Below are positions 1 through 9,315 of a stretch of 64,000 nt of DNA, piece by piece (position 1 is the stretch's first letter; each line of letters starts with the position of its first letter). Both the position numbers and the translations under genes were made by a program. The notes beneath the pieces are model-generated. The model worked only from the letters and a program-made list of their open reading frames with translations. It did not search any database and had not been told where the DNA came from. Where the stretch lies: assembly GCF_015602705.1 (NCBI RefSeq), contig NZ_CP059081.1, positions 939,702 to 1,003,701 on the forward strand, in the 5' to 3' direction. Source of the stretch: Acinetobacter lwoffii. GTDB lineage: Bacteria; Pseudomonadota; Gammaproteobacteria; Pseudomonadales; Moraxellaceae.

Positions 1-1004
1 CAGAGCTTGCAAAGCAAATTGAAGGGCATGAGCATGTTCAGGGAGTCGCACCTTTTACTCAATTACAAGGCATGCTGACCGCACAGGGTCAGGTCGCCGG
101 CATTATGGTCAGCGGGATTGAACCCGAGTATGAGAAAAAAGTTTCAATTATACAAAACCATATGGTTGAGGGCAGTATCGACAGCCTGAAAAAAGGTGAA
201 TTTGGTATTGTTTTGGGCAAGCAAATGACCGATGCCATGGGTGTGGGTTTAAATGACAATATTACTCTGGTTTTGCCAGAAGCCACCCCATCACCAGCCG
301 GTGTCGTCCCACGTTTTAAGCGTTTTAAAGTCGTGGGAATTTTCAGTATTGGTGCTGAAGTTGATTCTATGATGGGTTATATCGCTTTAAATGATGCGTC
401 GACTTTACTGCGTCTTCCGGATGGTGCGCAGGGTGTGCGTATGAAGCTGGATGATATTTTCCTGGCACCACAAGTGTCTCAGGAAATCGTGCGTGATTTG
501 CCGGGGAATTTCTATGCTTCGGACTGGACTTATACGCATGGTAACCTGTTCAGTGCGATTCAGATGGAAAAGGCCATGGTCAGCCTGCTTTTATTCCTGA
601 TTGTTCTAGTCGCGGCATTTAATATTGTGTCTTCACTGGTAATGGTGGTGACGGATAAAAAATCAGACATTGCCATTTTAAGGACTTTGGGGGCTTCACC
701 TGCCACCATTACCAAAATCTTTATGGTGCAAGGTACCGTGATTGGGGTGATTGGAACTTGTGCAGGGGCCATCCTCGGGATTATTGCGGCAACCAGTATC
801 AGTAGCTTTATTGGCTGGCTCAACAATACTTTAGGCCTGAATATGTTTGATGCCTATTTTATTAACTACTTACCTTCGTATCTGCGCTGGCAGGATGTCT
901 TGGTGATTGTAGGCTTGTCACTGGCACTCAGTTTTGTCGCGACAATTTATCCGGCTTTACGTGCAGCAAAAATTCAACCGGCAGAGGCTTTGCGTTATGA
1001 GTAA
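1..1004 (+). CDS. lolC: Lipoprotein-releasing ABC transporter permease LolC/LolE (5' end outside window)
   Basis: The frame starting at base 3 is open from the window edge, so the N-terminus lies upstream; about 333 codons are visible. The visible part is a periplasmic domain followed by an FtsX/MacB-type membrane core, with hydrophobic stretches near bases 573-654, 735-795 and 894-960 and the typical ending AKIQPAEALRYE. LolC/E-type subunits span the inner membrane and pass outer-membrane lipoproteins to LolA, powered by LolD. The stop overlaps the lolD start by 8 bases (997-1004), indicating translational coupling. LolC, LolE or a merged LolF-type subunit cannot be told apart from this fragment. 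Confidence 0.9.
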   Translation, partial: ELAKQIEGHEHVQGVAPFTQLQGMLTAQGQVAGIMVSGIEPEYEKKVSIIQNHMVEGSIDSLKKGEFGIVLGKQMTDAMGVGLNDNITLVLPEATPSPAGVVPRFKRFKVVGIFSIGAEVDSMMGYIALNDASTLLRLPDGAQGVRMKLDDIFLAPQVSQEIVRDLPGNFYASDWTYTHGNLFSAIQMEKAMVSLLLFLIVLVAAFNIVSSLVMVVTDKKSDIAILRTLGASPATITKIFMVQGTVIGVIGTCAGAILGIIAATSISSFIGWLNNTLGLNMFDAYFINYLPSYLRWQDVLVIVGLSLALSFVATIYPALRAAKIQPAEALRYE

Positions 1005-1680
1005 TCTGATTTTAGATGCCCAGAATATTCACAAATCCTTTACCGATGGCAAGGCCACTGTCGATGTGATTCGCGGCTTGTCGCTACAGGTAAAAGCAGG
1101 TGAGTTTGTTTCGATTGTAGGTTCAAGTGGTTCAGGCAAAAGTACCTTATTACATGTTTTGGGTGGATTGGATCGCCCGACGTCAGGTCAGGTCATGGTG
1201 AATGGCCGCCGTTTTGATACCTTGTCTGAAGCAGAACGCGGTTATGTGCGGAATGAGCATTTGGGCTTTGTTTATCAGTTTCATCACCTGTTGCCAGAAT
1301 TTACGGCACTGGAAAATGTGGCCATGCCGCTGATGTTACGCGACAACATGAAGTTTAAGGAAGCCAAACAGCAGGCCGAATATTTGCTGGAACGTGTTGG
1401 TCTTTCGCATCGTCTGACTCACAAGCCGGGTGAATTATCCGGAGGTGAGCGTCAGCGTGTAGCTTTGGCGCGTGCAGTGGTCGGTAAACCTAAACTGATG
1501 ATGGCCGATGAACCGACCGGCAACCTAGATCGTAAGACTGCAGCAAAGATTTTTGAACTGCTGACCGAATTGCAACGTGAGTTCAATATGGCGATGCTGA
1601 TTGTGACGCATGATGAACAGCTAGCCCATGCAGCAGATCGGATTTTACATATGCAGGATGGTCTCTGGATTGAACCATAA
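997..1680 (+). CDS. lolD: Lipoprotein-releasing system ATP-binding protein LolD
   Basis: A 227-residue ABC ATPase that powers lipoprotein release by the membrane subunit encoded just upstream. Walker A (GSSGSGKST), the signature LSGGERQR, Walker B ending in ADEPTGNLD and the H-loop VTHDE are all present and in order. Length is normal for LolD. The frame is open further 5', but the ATG at 997 is chosen because it overlaps the permease stop (ATGAGTAA) and gives the expected N-terminus MSNLILDAQNI. A hairpin follows the stop, so this is probably the last gene of the lol operon. Confidence 0.95.
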   Translation: MSNLILDAQNIHKSFTDGKATVDVIRGLSLQVKAGEFVSIVGSSGSGKSTLLHVLGGLDRPTSGQVMVNGRRFDTLSEAERGYVRNEHLGFVYQFHHLLPEFTALENVAMPLMLRDNMKFKEAKQQAEYLLERVGLSHRLTHKPGELSGGERQRVALARAVVGKPKLMMADEPTGNLDRKTAAKIFELLTELQREFNMAMLIVTHDEQLAHAADRILHMQDGLWIEP

Positions 1681-1706
1681 ATAACGAGAATATTCGCATT
1701 TGATTG

Positions 1707-1730
1707 AAGCTCACTCCGGTGGGCTTTATT
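1707..1730 (+). terminator. Probable rho-independent terminator after lolD
   Basis: The arms AAGC-CAC and GTG-GCTT (one mismatch) around TCCG are followed by TTATTATT. It lies 27 bases after the lolD stop and before comEC. Confidence 0.55.
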
Positions 1731-1766
1731 ATTGGGCAAAATAATAACAAGACAGAATAAGATTCA

Positions 1767-2993
1767 ATGTTGCAGTGGCTATGTATTGGCTGGATTTTAG
1801 GCCTTGCGTGTATGGGGAAAAGTTTCCTGTCTGTTCAACTGAGCGGAACGGCAGTTTTGATCGTTGCGCTGTTGTGGTATCTGTGTTGCCATAAATTAAA
1901 GCTCATCTTGAATACACCACTGCGAAGCTTGTTGATCACTGGATCAAGCCTGCTTTTGGGACTATTTTTAGGTCATGCTTATGCCAATCTGCAACTGGCT
2001 GAACGTTTATCCAAGCGAGAACACGAGGTATCTGAAAAAGAAATCGTGGTCTATATCAAAGAGCTGAATAAACTGGGCGATCAGAATATCCAGCAAGCCC
2101 TGCATGTGCTTAACCCTGATGGCACTACAGTTAAGTGGATGGGTTTTCTGCCAGTTTCAGATCCTGTCATATCCAGTTTAGGAAATGATGTAACCAAACA
2201 GCAGACTCTTGAACTGGGACACTATTATTTATTACAAGGCCAGATTCGACCTAACCATAGTTATGCGACACCGGGTGCTTTTGATGCAGAAAAATGGGCC
2301 TTGCAGCAAAATGTTATGGCCGGGTTTAGGATTAAACATATCCAAGAGTTGCAACCGCAACAACTCTATGCACTAGGTCATGCTAAATATCTACGTCAGC
2401 AGAAAAATTTGAATCAGCGATTTTTGCTTTGGGTAGAACAGCAGCGACTGACCTTAAGAGAGTTTGTGGCCACACAACCAGTACAGCAGAAAGGCTTGTT
2501 ACTGGCTCTATTAAGTGGTGATGAAAGTTTTTTGGATCAAGCAACTGAGCAGAAATTCCAGCGTTTTGGCATGAGTCATTTACTGGCGATTTCCGGACCG
2601 CATGTCCTGATCTTTGCCTTTATTGTCTGTGGTACGTTGCAATATCTGATTTCAAGGTACACACCGCAGATTTATCTGAAATGGCCAAGGCAGTATTTTT
2701 TGAGTCTGCCTTTTTTATTATGTGTACTGCTGTATTGTGCCTTTGTCGGTTTTGAGATTCCGGCGCTACGCACTTTACTGATTTGTGTGATTGTGACTTT
2801 CACCCTGCTGCTCAGGCAAAGTGTGCAGCCATTAAAATTGCTGATTTTAAGTGCTGCCTTATTGTTGCTCTTTGATCCTTTTAGTATTTTGTCGGCCGCA
2901 TTCTGGTTGTCTTATGGGGCTTGTTTTGTCTTGCTGCGAATCTATCAAACCATTCAGCAGCAACCGAATCAAACAATACAAACAGCATTATAA
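1767..2993 (+). CDS. comEC: ComEC N-terminal half (OB-like region and competence domain), ends at premature TAA
   Basis: A 408-residue product containing the N-terminal membrane segments, a soluble DUF4131-like region (about residues 75-200) and the start of the competence transmembrane domain, with LLALLSGDESFL and GMSHLLAISGPH. It stops inside the polytopic domain, after a hydrophobic run ending near residue 390. ComEC normally continues with more helices and a nuclease-like domain, both found downstream in the same frame. Alone, this product is unlikely to form a working channel. Confidence 0.8.
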   Translation: MLQWLCIGWILGLACMGKSFLSVQLSGTAVLIVALLWYLCCHKLKLILNTPLRSLLITGSSLLLGLFLGHAYANLQLAERLSKREHEVSEKEIVVYIKELNKLGDQNIQQALHVLNPDGTTVKWMGFLPVSDPVISSLGNDVTKQQTLELGHYYLLQGQIRPNHSYATPGAFDAEKWALQQNVMAGFRIKHIQELQPQQLYALGHAKYLRQQKNLNQRFLLWVEQQRLTLREFVATQPVQQKGLLLALLSGDESFLDQATEQKFQRFGMSHLLAISGPHVLIFAFIVCGTLQYLISRYTPQIYLKWPRQYFLSLPFLLCVLLYCAFVGFEIPALRTLLICVIVTFTLLLRQSVQPLKLLILSAALLLLFDPFSILSAAFWLSYGACFVLLRIYQTIQQQPNQTIQTAL

Positions 2994-3008
2994 CGTCTGT
3001 ATTTTGCA

Positions 3009-4229
3009 ATGAAAGTTTTAGTGGAGTCGCAGTGGAAAATTTTTCTGGCCCTGTTTCCCTTAATGATGCTGTTTTTTAAGCAGGTGGCTTGGATTACCCC
3101 GCTAAGCAACCTAGTAGCCATCCCGTGGATTGGCCTGCTAATAGTTCCCGTAGATATTCTGGCGGCTTTATTATTTTTCATTTCTGAACCACTTTCGAGT
3201 CTGCTGTTTCAGCTCAATGATATTTTTATTCATATACTGCTGGCATTTTTGAATCTGCTTGATCGGCTGTTTGCACCGCAACTGATTCCTGTGGCCATGA
3301 ATGTCTGGATGATTGCTCTATGTATTTTGGGCTTATTAATTGTCTTTTTGCCGCGTGGCTTAGTGCCCAAAAGCTGGACAGCACTTGCCTGTTTACCACT
3401 GTACATTCCTCAACTTAATCAGCATGCATTTCAGCTGTCTGTTCTGGATGTCGGGCAGGGACAGGCCATCTTCATTCGGGAAGGGCAAAAGAGCATGATG
3501 ATCGACATGGGTGGTTATTATAATGAAGAAAAATTCAGTATTGGTCGGCAAGTGATTATGCCATTTTTGTCTGTGCAAGGTGTTGGAGAACTGGATCAAC
3601 TGATTTTGACCCATCTGGATCAGGACCATAGCGGTGCATATCACAGCATTAAAGATCAACTAAACATCCGACAAGTGTCATCCAATCAGATGCCTGAAAC
3701 AGCTGCTTCTTCAAGTTTTCAGTTTTGTTATGCAGGACAGCAATGGCAATGGTCTGAGACGATTAACTTTAAAATTCTGGCACCTCGGCAGCAGCAGTTA
3801 AATACGCCAAACTTCAATAAAAACGACCGCTCTTGTGTGATATATCTGCAAGTTAAAAATGCCGGACCGTATCAAAACTTTTTACTGATGGGGGATGCGG
3901 GTTGGGAAACTGAATATCAGCTGCTTCAAGATTATCCGGAACTTAAAGTCGATGTGCTGGTACTCGGCCATCATGGCAGTCAGCACAGTTCAGCTTATCA
4001 ATTTTTAGAAGTTTTGCGGCCTAAATTGACGATTGCCTCGGCTGGAAAATTTAACCGCTATGGCCATCCAAGCCAATTGACTCAGCAACGGTTAAAAGCT
4101 CTTAATATTCCATTATTGACCACGGCAGAACAGGGGAGTGTGCACTTTCAGCAACAAGGCTTAAAACTGGTACTTTCTGCCGAACGACATGAATGGCAGT
4201 GGTTGTATCGTCAGCCTTTAAGTGACTGA
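3009..4229 (+). CDS. ComEC C-terminal half (membrane helices and metallo-beta-lactamase-like domain)
   Basis: A 406-codon open stretch in the same frame as the N-terminal half, beginning at the first ATG after the TAA. It has about four hydrophobic segments in the first 120 residues. A metallo-beta-lactamase fold follows, with LDVGQGQAIFI, the metal-binding THLDQDHSG, and LVLGHHGSQHSS. No Shine-Dalgarno sequence precedes the ATG at 3009, so independent translation is doubtful. The last 12 bases overlap the convergent acyltransferase gene. Confidence 0.75.
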   Translation: MKVLVESQWKIFLALFPLMMLFFKQVAWITPLSNLVAIPWIGLLIVPVDILAALLFFISEPLSSLLFQLNDIFIHILLAFLNLLDRLFAPQLIPVAMNVWMIALCILGLLIVFLPRGLVPKSWTALACLPLYIPQLNQHAFQLSVLDVGQGQAIFIREGQKSMMIDMGGYYNEEKFSIGRQVIMPFLSVQGVGELDQLILTHLDQDHSGAYHSIKDQLNIRQVSSNQMPETAASSSFQFCYAGQQWQWSETINFKILAPRQQQLNTPNFNKNDRSCVIYLQVKNAGPYQNFLLMGDAGWETEYQLLQDYPELKVDVLVLGHHGSQHSSAYQFLEVLRPKLTIASAGKFNRYGHPSQLTQQRLKALNIPLLTTAEQGSVHFQQQGLKLVLSAERHEWQWLYRQPLSD

Positions 4230-5192
4230 TTCCAGTATGGACGAAACTTCATGTAGTTCTTGTGTTTTCAACGCATTTACTTTGTCCAGGGCTTGTTCAT
4301 GCTCAAGTTTATAGAGATTTCCTAAGTCTTGATGCGCATTAAAGCGTTTATAACTCCAGTGATAATGTTCCGGATGACGACGAATTAAATTTTCAATACT
4401 ATTGATAATGACTTGCGTGCCTTGATTAGCATTGCCATTATAAATTTTTTCATCAACTGCTTCGATAAAGATATCGAATCCATCATCAGTATTACGCAAG
4501 GCATATAAAAACAGGGCACGCGCTTTGGTCTTTTGAATCAGTTTGGCACTCAAATTACTCGTAGCTAAAGGCACACCGAAATATGGAATATATTCACCAC
4601 CGATATTCGGGGTATGATCCGGCAGGATGACCGTAGTGCCGCCTTGTTTTAAGGCCTTAAAAATCTGACGGACACCAGATTCATCGGTCGGTACCAGATG
4701 CGCCTGTTCCCGGCTACGGGCAGCCCGTACAAATTGATCTGCAGCCTGATTTTTCACAGGTTTATACATAATGGTCATTGAAGTGAACTGGGCAATATAG
4801 GCATTCATAATTTCCCAGGTACCAAAATGCGGCACAATTAAAACCAGACCTTTATTTTGTGCAAGGGCATCATGAAGTAGATCTTCGCCAATGACGCGAT
4901 GAACGCGTTTAAGATTTTTCTGATTGCTTGAACCCCAAATAGTAAAGAACTCGAAATATGACATTAATTCATTGCGAACCGCAGCACGGTTAATCTGTTC
5001 ACGTTCCTGATCGGACAATTCTGAAAGACTGATTTCAAGGTTGAGACGAATGACTTCCGAAGTTTTAGTGACTTTAAAACTGTTCACAATAAAGGCCAGA
5101 ATACGGGCCATCCAGCGAGAAACCGGAAGCGGTTGGCGGCTAATGTATTTGAGTAATCCGTAAGCTGAATTCCGTGAGCCCTGTTTCGTCAT
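4218..5192 (-). CDS. LpxL/HtrB-family lipid acyltransferase
   Basis: A 324-residue member of the lysophospholipid / lipid A late acyltransferase family, which moves an acyl chain from acyl-ACP onto lipid A precursors or a related lipid at the inner membrane. The catalytic HX4E motif is H122-FGTW-E127, followed by family-typical sequence such as LPDHTPNIGG. The hydrophobic N-terminal stretch (about residues 25-40) fits membrane attachment. It is monocistronic and convergent with comEC, overlapping it by 12 bases. The exact substrate (LpxL- or LpxM-like, or ornithine lipid) cannot be read from sequence. Confidence 0.85.
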   Translation of the reverse strand: MTKQGSRNSAYGLLKYISRQPLPVSRWMARILAFIVNSFKVTKTSEVIRLNLEISLSELSDQEREQINRAAVRNELMSYFEFFTIWGSSNQKNLKRVHRVIGEDLLHDALAQNKGLVLIVPHFGTWEIMNAYIAQFTSMTIMYKPVKNQAADQFVRAARSREQAHLVPTDESGVRQIFKALKQGGTTVILPDHTPNIGGEYIPYFGVPLATSNLSAKLIQKTKARALFLYALRNTDDGFDIFIEAVDEKIYNGNANQGTQVIINSIENLIRRHPEHYHWSYKRFNAHQDLGNLYKLEHEQALDKVNALKTQELHEVSSILESVT

Positions 5193-5317
5193 TGATTTCG
5201 TCTAAGTACAAAAAAAGAGAACAAAATTTATTATAGGCGAAAACGTTTTGTTTAGACAGAATTACCCGATTCAGTGTATATAATGGATTCAATATAAATC
5301 AATTTATTGGATTATTT

Positions 5318-6340
5318 ATGTCCGATTGGCCACCAAAACCTGAAAATCAAATACAAAATACGCAACAGCCAGTTCAACCGACTGGTCCGGAATGGAAACT
5401 GCTGGAAAAAGCAGTTTTAGCTTCGGTAGAAGAACAGCGCCGTGCACGCCGTTGGGGGATTTTCTTTAAATTTCTGACTTTTGCTTATCTGCTTGTTGTC
5501 ATTTTGGTATTAGGCAAAAGCTGTAGTTCAGTTTCTTCAGATGCTAGCGCTGCTGCGGGTTCTCATATTGCAGTCGTGGATATTGTAGGTACGATTGCAG
5601 CCGACAAGCAGAGTGTGAACAGTAGCAATACCATCAAATCATTGAAAAAAGCCTTTGAAAATAAACAAAGTAAAGCAGTGGTGCTGAATATTAACTCACC
5701 TGGCGGTTCACCGGTACAGTCGGATGAAATCTGGCAGGAAATTCAGTATCTTAAAAAACAGCATCCTGGTAAAAAGCTTTATGCTGTGATCGGTGATACC
5801 GGTGCTTCAGGTGCTTATTATATTGCTTCAGCTGCGGACGAAATTATTGTTAATCCATCGAGTCTGGTCGGTTCAATTGGGGTGATCATGCCGAATTATG
5901 GCGTGACTAATCTGTTGCAAAAATTAGGTGTCGAAGATCGCACCATGACCTCAGGCGAAAATAAAGCTTTGCTGTCGATGACTCAGCCAGTTGATCCTGC
6001 GCAAAAAGCTCATGTACAGGGTGTGCTAGATAATGTGCATGGTCACTTTATTAATGCAGTGAAACAGGGACGTGGGGCTAAGTTGAAATCCAATGATCCT
6101 GCCATTTTCTCTGGCTTGTTCTGGACCGGTGATCAGGCAGTGAAATTAGGGATTGCGGATCGTATCGGTGGTTTAAATACTTTAAAACGTGAATTGAAAA
6201 CTGAAAAAGCGTTGAATTACACTATTGAATATAGTCCATTTGAATCCGTGTTGGGTCGTATGGGTTCATCGATTGGGGATGGAATTGCTTCTTCGGTTGC
6301 ACAGAAGCTTCATTCAGAAAATAGTACAACACTGCAATGA
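5318..6340 (+). CDS. sppA: SppA-like S49 family signal peptide peptidase
   Basis: A 340-residue membrane-anchored serine protease that probably degrades cleaved signal peptides. A cytoplasmic N-terminus of about 45 residues precedes one transmembrane segment (about 47-66). The S49 domain follows: the oxyanion region NINSPGGSP (124-132), nucleophile Ser164 in GASGAYY, and general base Lys216 in SGENK, 52 residues after the serine, the spacing of single-domain SppA. It is the short form, not the duplicated form of E. coli SppA. The stop overlaps the next start by 4 bases (ATGA), so the two genes are coupled. Confidence 0.92.
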   Translation: MSDWPPKPENQIQNTQQPVQPTGPEWKLLEKAVLASVEEQRRARRWGIFFKFLTFAYLLVVILVLGKSCSSVSSDASAAAGSHIAVVDIVGTIAADKQSVNSSNTIKSLKKAFENKQSKAVVLNINSPGGSPVQSDEIWQEIQYLKKQHPGKKLYAVIGDTGASGAYYIASAADEIIVNPSSLVGSIGVIMPNYGVTNLLQKLGVEDRTMTSGENKALLSMTQPVDPAQKAHVQGVLDNVHGHFINAVKQGRGAKLKSNDPAIFSGLFWTGDQAVKLGIADRIGGLNTLKRELKTEKALNYTIEYSPFESVLGRMGSSIGDGIASSVAQKLHSENSTTLQ

Positions 6341-7131
6341 AACCATTGATTCATTTCGCGCACGCCAATGGCGTGCCATCCAAAGTCTATCAAAAGCTGT
6401 TTGATGGATTGCAAGATGATTACGATATTATCTATGTGCCCCTTTTGGGGCCGGATAAACGTTATCCGGTTGATAACCACTGGAAAAGCCTGACCCAGCA
6501 AGTGATTGACAGTATTGTGCGCCAGTCACATGGGCGACCTGTCATTGGTCTGGGGCATTCTTTGGGGTCCGTGTTAACTCTGCAAGCGGCTTTGCAGCGT
6601 CCGGAACTGTTTTCACAAATGATCATGCTGGACCCGCCGATGATTATGGGCAAAGAAGCCTTTGCCTTGCATATTGCGAAAACTTTTCGCTTAAAAGCAT
6701 TGGATAAAATGTCTCCGGCCGGTCTGTCCAAACGCCGTCGTGACCATTGGAATTCACGTGAACAAGCCGCTGAATTGCTGCGCCCTAAAGGTTTTTATCA
6801 GGATTTTGATGCAGATTGCTTCCAAGCTTATATTGACCATGCCTTGCAGGATGATCCCATCCGGGGTGGGGTAGAACTCACTATTCCTAAAATGGATGAG
6901 GTCGCAGTCTTTAGAACCAATCCGTCACTATGGTGGTTGCCTCAGGCAAAACCCAAAATTCCTGTGCATTTAGTTGTGGCTAAGAAAGGTCCATTTCTGG
7001 CCCGCAAGTTCCCGCAGCAAGTGCAAAAGAAGTTTGGTATTCCTTTTACCGTAGTCGATGGCGGGCATATGTTTCCATTAGAGAGACCGCAAGAAACTGT
7101 TGAACTAATTAAACAATTAATTCAAAGGTAA
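6337..7131 (+). CDS. Alpha/beta hydrolase
   Basis: A 264-residue alpha/beta-hydrolase fold protein without signal peptide. The nucleophile elbow is GHSLGS with Ser75, and His244 in VVDGGHMFP is the likely catalytic histidine. An oxyanion-type start FAHANGVPS lies at residues 7-15. Substrate unknown: esterase, thioesterase or lactonase are all possible. It overlaps the sppA-like gene by 4 bases and is followed two bases later by the gene at 7134, so the three are probably one transcript ending at the terminator near 7580. Confidence 0.88.
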   Translation: MKPLIHFAHANGVPSKVYQKLFDGLQDDYDIIYVPLLGPDKRYPVDNHWKSLTQQVIDSIVRQSHGRPVIGLGHSLGSVLTLQAALQRPELFSQMIMLDPPMIMGKEAFALHIAKTFRLKALDKMSPAGLSKRRRDHWNSREQAAELLRPKGFYQDFDADCFQAYIDHALQDDPIRGGVELTIPKMDEVAVFRTNPSLWWLPQAKPKIPVHLVVAKKGPFLARKFPQQVQKKFGIPFTVVDGGHMFPLERPQETVELIKQLIQR

Positions 7132-7133
7132 GA

Positions 7134-7568
7134 ATGGAAAAATTTATAGCTCTTTTAGGTGTATCTAGTCTTAGTGCTTTTCTAGTTATTTTTGTTTTAT
7201 GGTTGTGCAAAAATTGGTTTTTAACTCGGTTAACTGAGTCAATTAAACATGATTATTCAATGAAATTGGAAGAGTACAAATACAATATAGAAATTCGTCG
7301 TAAAGCTGAGCAAGTAGCTAAATTACTAGCCTTATGGATAGAAAGACCTCTGGAAAGGGAAGAATTAAACAGACTGACCTTTGAGTGCTTTTTATGGCTG
7401 CCAGATGATATAGCTCAAGATCTAAGTAAATTATTTAATTATCAGGAAGAAGACAGTATTACTATCAGATCTGTTTTATTCAAAATAAGACAACATTTAC
7501 TAAAAGAGTCTGAGGATAATCAAAAAGTTCTAAAAGATTTTGAAATTATAGTATTTTCTAAAAAATAA
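7134..7568 (+). CDS. Unknown single-pass membrane protein with coiled-coil-like region
   Basis: A 144-residue protein that I do not recognise. One transmembrane segment (about residues 5-26) is followed by a charged helical stretch (about 33-70, with EEYKYNIEIRRKAEQ) that looks coiled-coil-prone, then a soluble region rich in Leu, Glu and Lys. Its DNA is visibly richer in A+T than the upstream hydrolase gene, suggesting later acquisition. It starts just after the hydrolase stop and ends directly before a strong terminator, so it is probably co-transcribed with sppA and the hydrolase. Confidence 0.7.
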   Translation: MEKFIALLGVSSLSAFLVIFVLWLCKNWFLTRLTESIKHDYSMKLEEYKYNIEIRRKAEQVAKLLALWIERPLEREELNRLTFECFLWLPDDIAQDLSKLFNYQEEDSITIRSVLFKIRQHLLKESEDNQKVLKDFEIIVFSKK

Positions 7569-7597
7569 AAAACGCATCCTAGGATGCGTTTTTTATA
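7566..7597. terminator. Bidirectional rho-independent terminator
   Basis: A perfect stem AACGCATCC / GGATGCGTT with a TA loop, flanked by an A-run and a T-run. It can serve both the plus-strand gene ending at 7568 and minus-strand purN ending at 7609. Confidence 0.9.
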
Positions 7598-7608
7598 TCT
7601 AAACTTTT

Positions 7609-8238
7609 TTAAAACTTGCAGAATTGAACAGGCGCTTGCATTTTCTCATTTCGATATAACACACCATCTTTAGTATGTTGAATCGTTCCGCTACAAATCC
7701 ATTCTACGACTTGTGGATAGATCACATGCTCGAGGCTATGCACACGTGTTGCCAAACTTTCTACCGTATCGTGATGAGAAACCTTGAGAACACCTTGGGC
7801 AAGCGCTTGGCCTGCATCCAGTTCAGCCGTAACATAATGCACCGTACAACCGTGCAGAACATCACCGGTATTGAGTACACGCTGATGCGTATGCATGCCT
7901 TTATAATTAGGCAACAGGGAAGGGTGAATATTCAGCATTTTCCCTTCCCAGGCTTTCACAAATTTTTCACTTAAAATTCGCATAAAGCCGGCAAGTACCA
8001 CCAGATCCACATCCCAGTCCAAAAGCTGTTGATGCATCACATCATCAAAAGCCTCACGGTTTGGATATTGCTTGTGTTCAATAACTGCAGTTTGTATGCC
8101 TGCGTGTTGTGCACGCGTTAAAGCAAAGGCTTCAGGTTTGTTGGAAATCACGCCCACAATTTTCCCCGAAAGATTGGTATCCATCAAGGCTTGCAGATTT
8201 GATCCACTTCCTGAAACAAGTACAGCAATTTTAGTCAT
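7609..8238 (-). CDS. purN: Phosphoribosylglycinamide formyltransferase 1 (PurN)
   Basis: A 209-residue cytoplasmic enzyme that transfers a formyl group from 10-formyltetrahydrofolate to GAR, the third step of purine synthesis. The phosphate-binding loop is GSGSNLQAL (10-18). The catalytic triad is recognisable as Asn103 and His105 in NIHPSLLPNYKG and Asp141 in AELDAGQ. Full length. It starts 6 bases after the purM stop, forming a purM-purN operon. Confidence 0.96.
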   Translation of the reverse strand: MTKIAVLVSGSGSNLQALMDTNLSGKIVGVISNKPEAFALTRAQHAGIQTAVIEHKQYPNREAFDDVMHQQLLDWDVDLVVLAGFMRILSEKFVKAWEGKMLNIHPSLLPNYKGMHTHQRVLNTGDVLHGCTVHYVTAELDAGQALAQGVLKVSHHDTVESLATRVHSLEHVIYPQVVEWICSGTIQHTKDGVLYRNEKMQAPVQFCKF

Positions 8239-8244
8239 GCGAAA

Positions 8245-9315
8245 TTACGCGAAGATCACACGAATTTTTTCGTCTGCACCTGCAACCGATTCAGCATGGT
8301 CTTGAATCTGACCCATCGCCCATGCTTTTTCACCAAGCTGGTTGAGTAATTCAACACTTTTGTCTGCATCCGCAGCATCAACAACCAGCACCATGCCGAC
8401 GCCACAGTTGAAAGTACGGTACATTTCAAACTGTTCTACGCCGCCTTCACGTTGTAGAAGCTTGAATAGCTCAGGCCATTCCCAAGAAGATTCATTTACC
8501 AGCGCTTGAGCACCGTTTGGAAGTACGCGAGGCAAGTTACCTGGTAAACCACCACCGGTGATGTGTGCCATCGCATGGACATCAACGTGTTTTAACAGTT
8601 CAAGAATTGGTTTTACATAAATGCGTGTTGGTTCCATTGCAACATCTGCAAGTGGGCGGCCATCGACGATTTGATTCAGGTCAACGTTTTTCACGTCCAG
8701 GATTTTACGAAGCAGTGAGTAGCCGTTTGAGTGCGCACCTGAAGAAGCTACACCAATTAAAACGTCACCCGCTTTGACTTTAGAGCCATCAATAATTTTA
8801 CTTTGCTCAACAACACCGACACAGAAACCTGCAAGATCGTAATCTTCGCCTTCATACATGCCTGGCATTTCAGCAGTTTCACCGCCAACTAATGCACAGC
8901 CAGCAAGTTCACAACCAGCGCCAATACCAGTGACTACATTTGCAGCAACATCAACATTTAAGTGACCAGTTGCATAATAATCAAGGAAGAACAGTGGCTC
9001 AGCACCACAGACAAGAAGGTCATTCACGCACATTGCAACCAGGTCTTGACCAATTGTGTCATGACGGTTCAAATTCAGTGCCAGACGTAATTTTGTACCA
9101 ACACCATCTGTGCCAGATACGAGAACAGGTTCTTCATAACCTTTAGGAATTTTACAAAGTGCACCAAAGCCACCTAGACCGCCCATAACTTCGGGACGTG
9201 AGGTACGCTTAGCGACAGATTTGATACGATCGACTAACGCGTCGCCCGCCTCAATGTCGACACCTGCATCTTTGTAGCTTAAACCAGTGTTTGGGGTAGA
9301 AGTTGAGTTGCTCAT
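8245..9315 (-). CDS. purM: Phosphoribosylformylglycinamidine cyclo-ligase (PurM)
   Basis: A 356-residue enzyme that makes AIR from FGAM with ATP, the fifth purine step. Typical sequence includes the N-terminal SYKDAGVDI, the ATP-binding region [23 protein letters not shown], and the late motifs [10 protein letters not shown] and FNCGVGM. Full length for the family. A GGAG sequence precedes the ATG. It is first in the purM-purN operon and divergent from the permease gene at 9451, sharing a 135-base upstream region. Confidence 0.97.
   Translation of the reverse strand: MSNSTSTPNTGLSYKDAGVDIEAGDALVDRIKSVAKRTSRPEVMGGLGGFGALCKIPKGYEEPVLVSGTDGVGTKLRLALNLNRHDTIGQDLVAMCVNDLLVCGAEPLFFLDYYATGHLNVDVAANVVTGIGAGCELAGCALVGGETAEMPGMYEGEDYDLAGFCVGVVEQSKIIDGSKVKAGDVLIGVASSGAHSNGYSLLRKILDVKNVDLNQIVDGRPLADVAMEPTRIYVKPILELLKHVDVHAMAHITGGGLPGNLPRVLPNGAQALVNESSWEWPELFKLLQREGGVEQFEMYRTFNCGVGMVLVVDAADADKSVELLNQLGEKAWAMGQIQDHAESVAGADEKIRVIFA

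Larger units (their letters stand above)
1767..4229 (+). pseudogene. comEC: comEC (DNA uptake channel) interrupted by an in-frame TAA
   Basis: ComEC/Rec2 is the inner-membrane channel for single-stranded DNA in natural transformation. One frame spans 1767-4229 (820 residue positions, about the usual ComEC size) but has a TAA at 2991-2993. The codons after it (CGT CTG TAT TTT GCA ATG) stay in the same frame and continue directly into the C-terminal half. The N-half has the competence domain (about residues 245-285, with LAISGPHVLIF) and the C-half has the metallo-beta-lactamase-like domain. A single substitution therefore splits an otherwise intact gene. The alternatives are a sequencing error, or reinitiation at the ATG at 3009, which has no obvious ribosome binding site. 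Confidence 0.85.
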
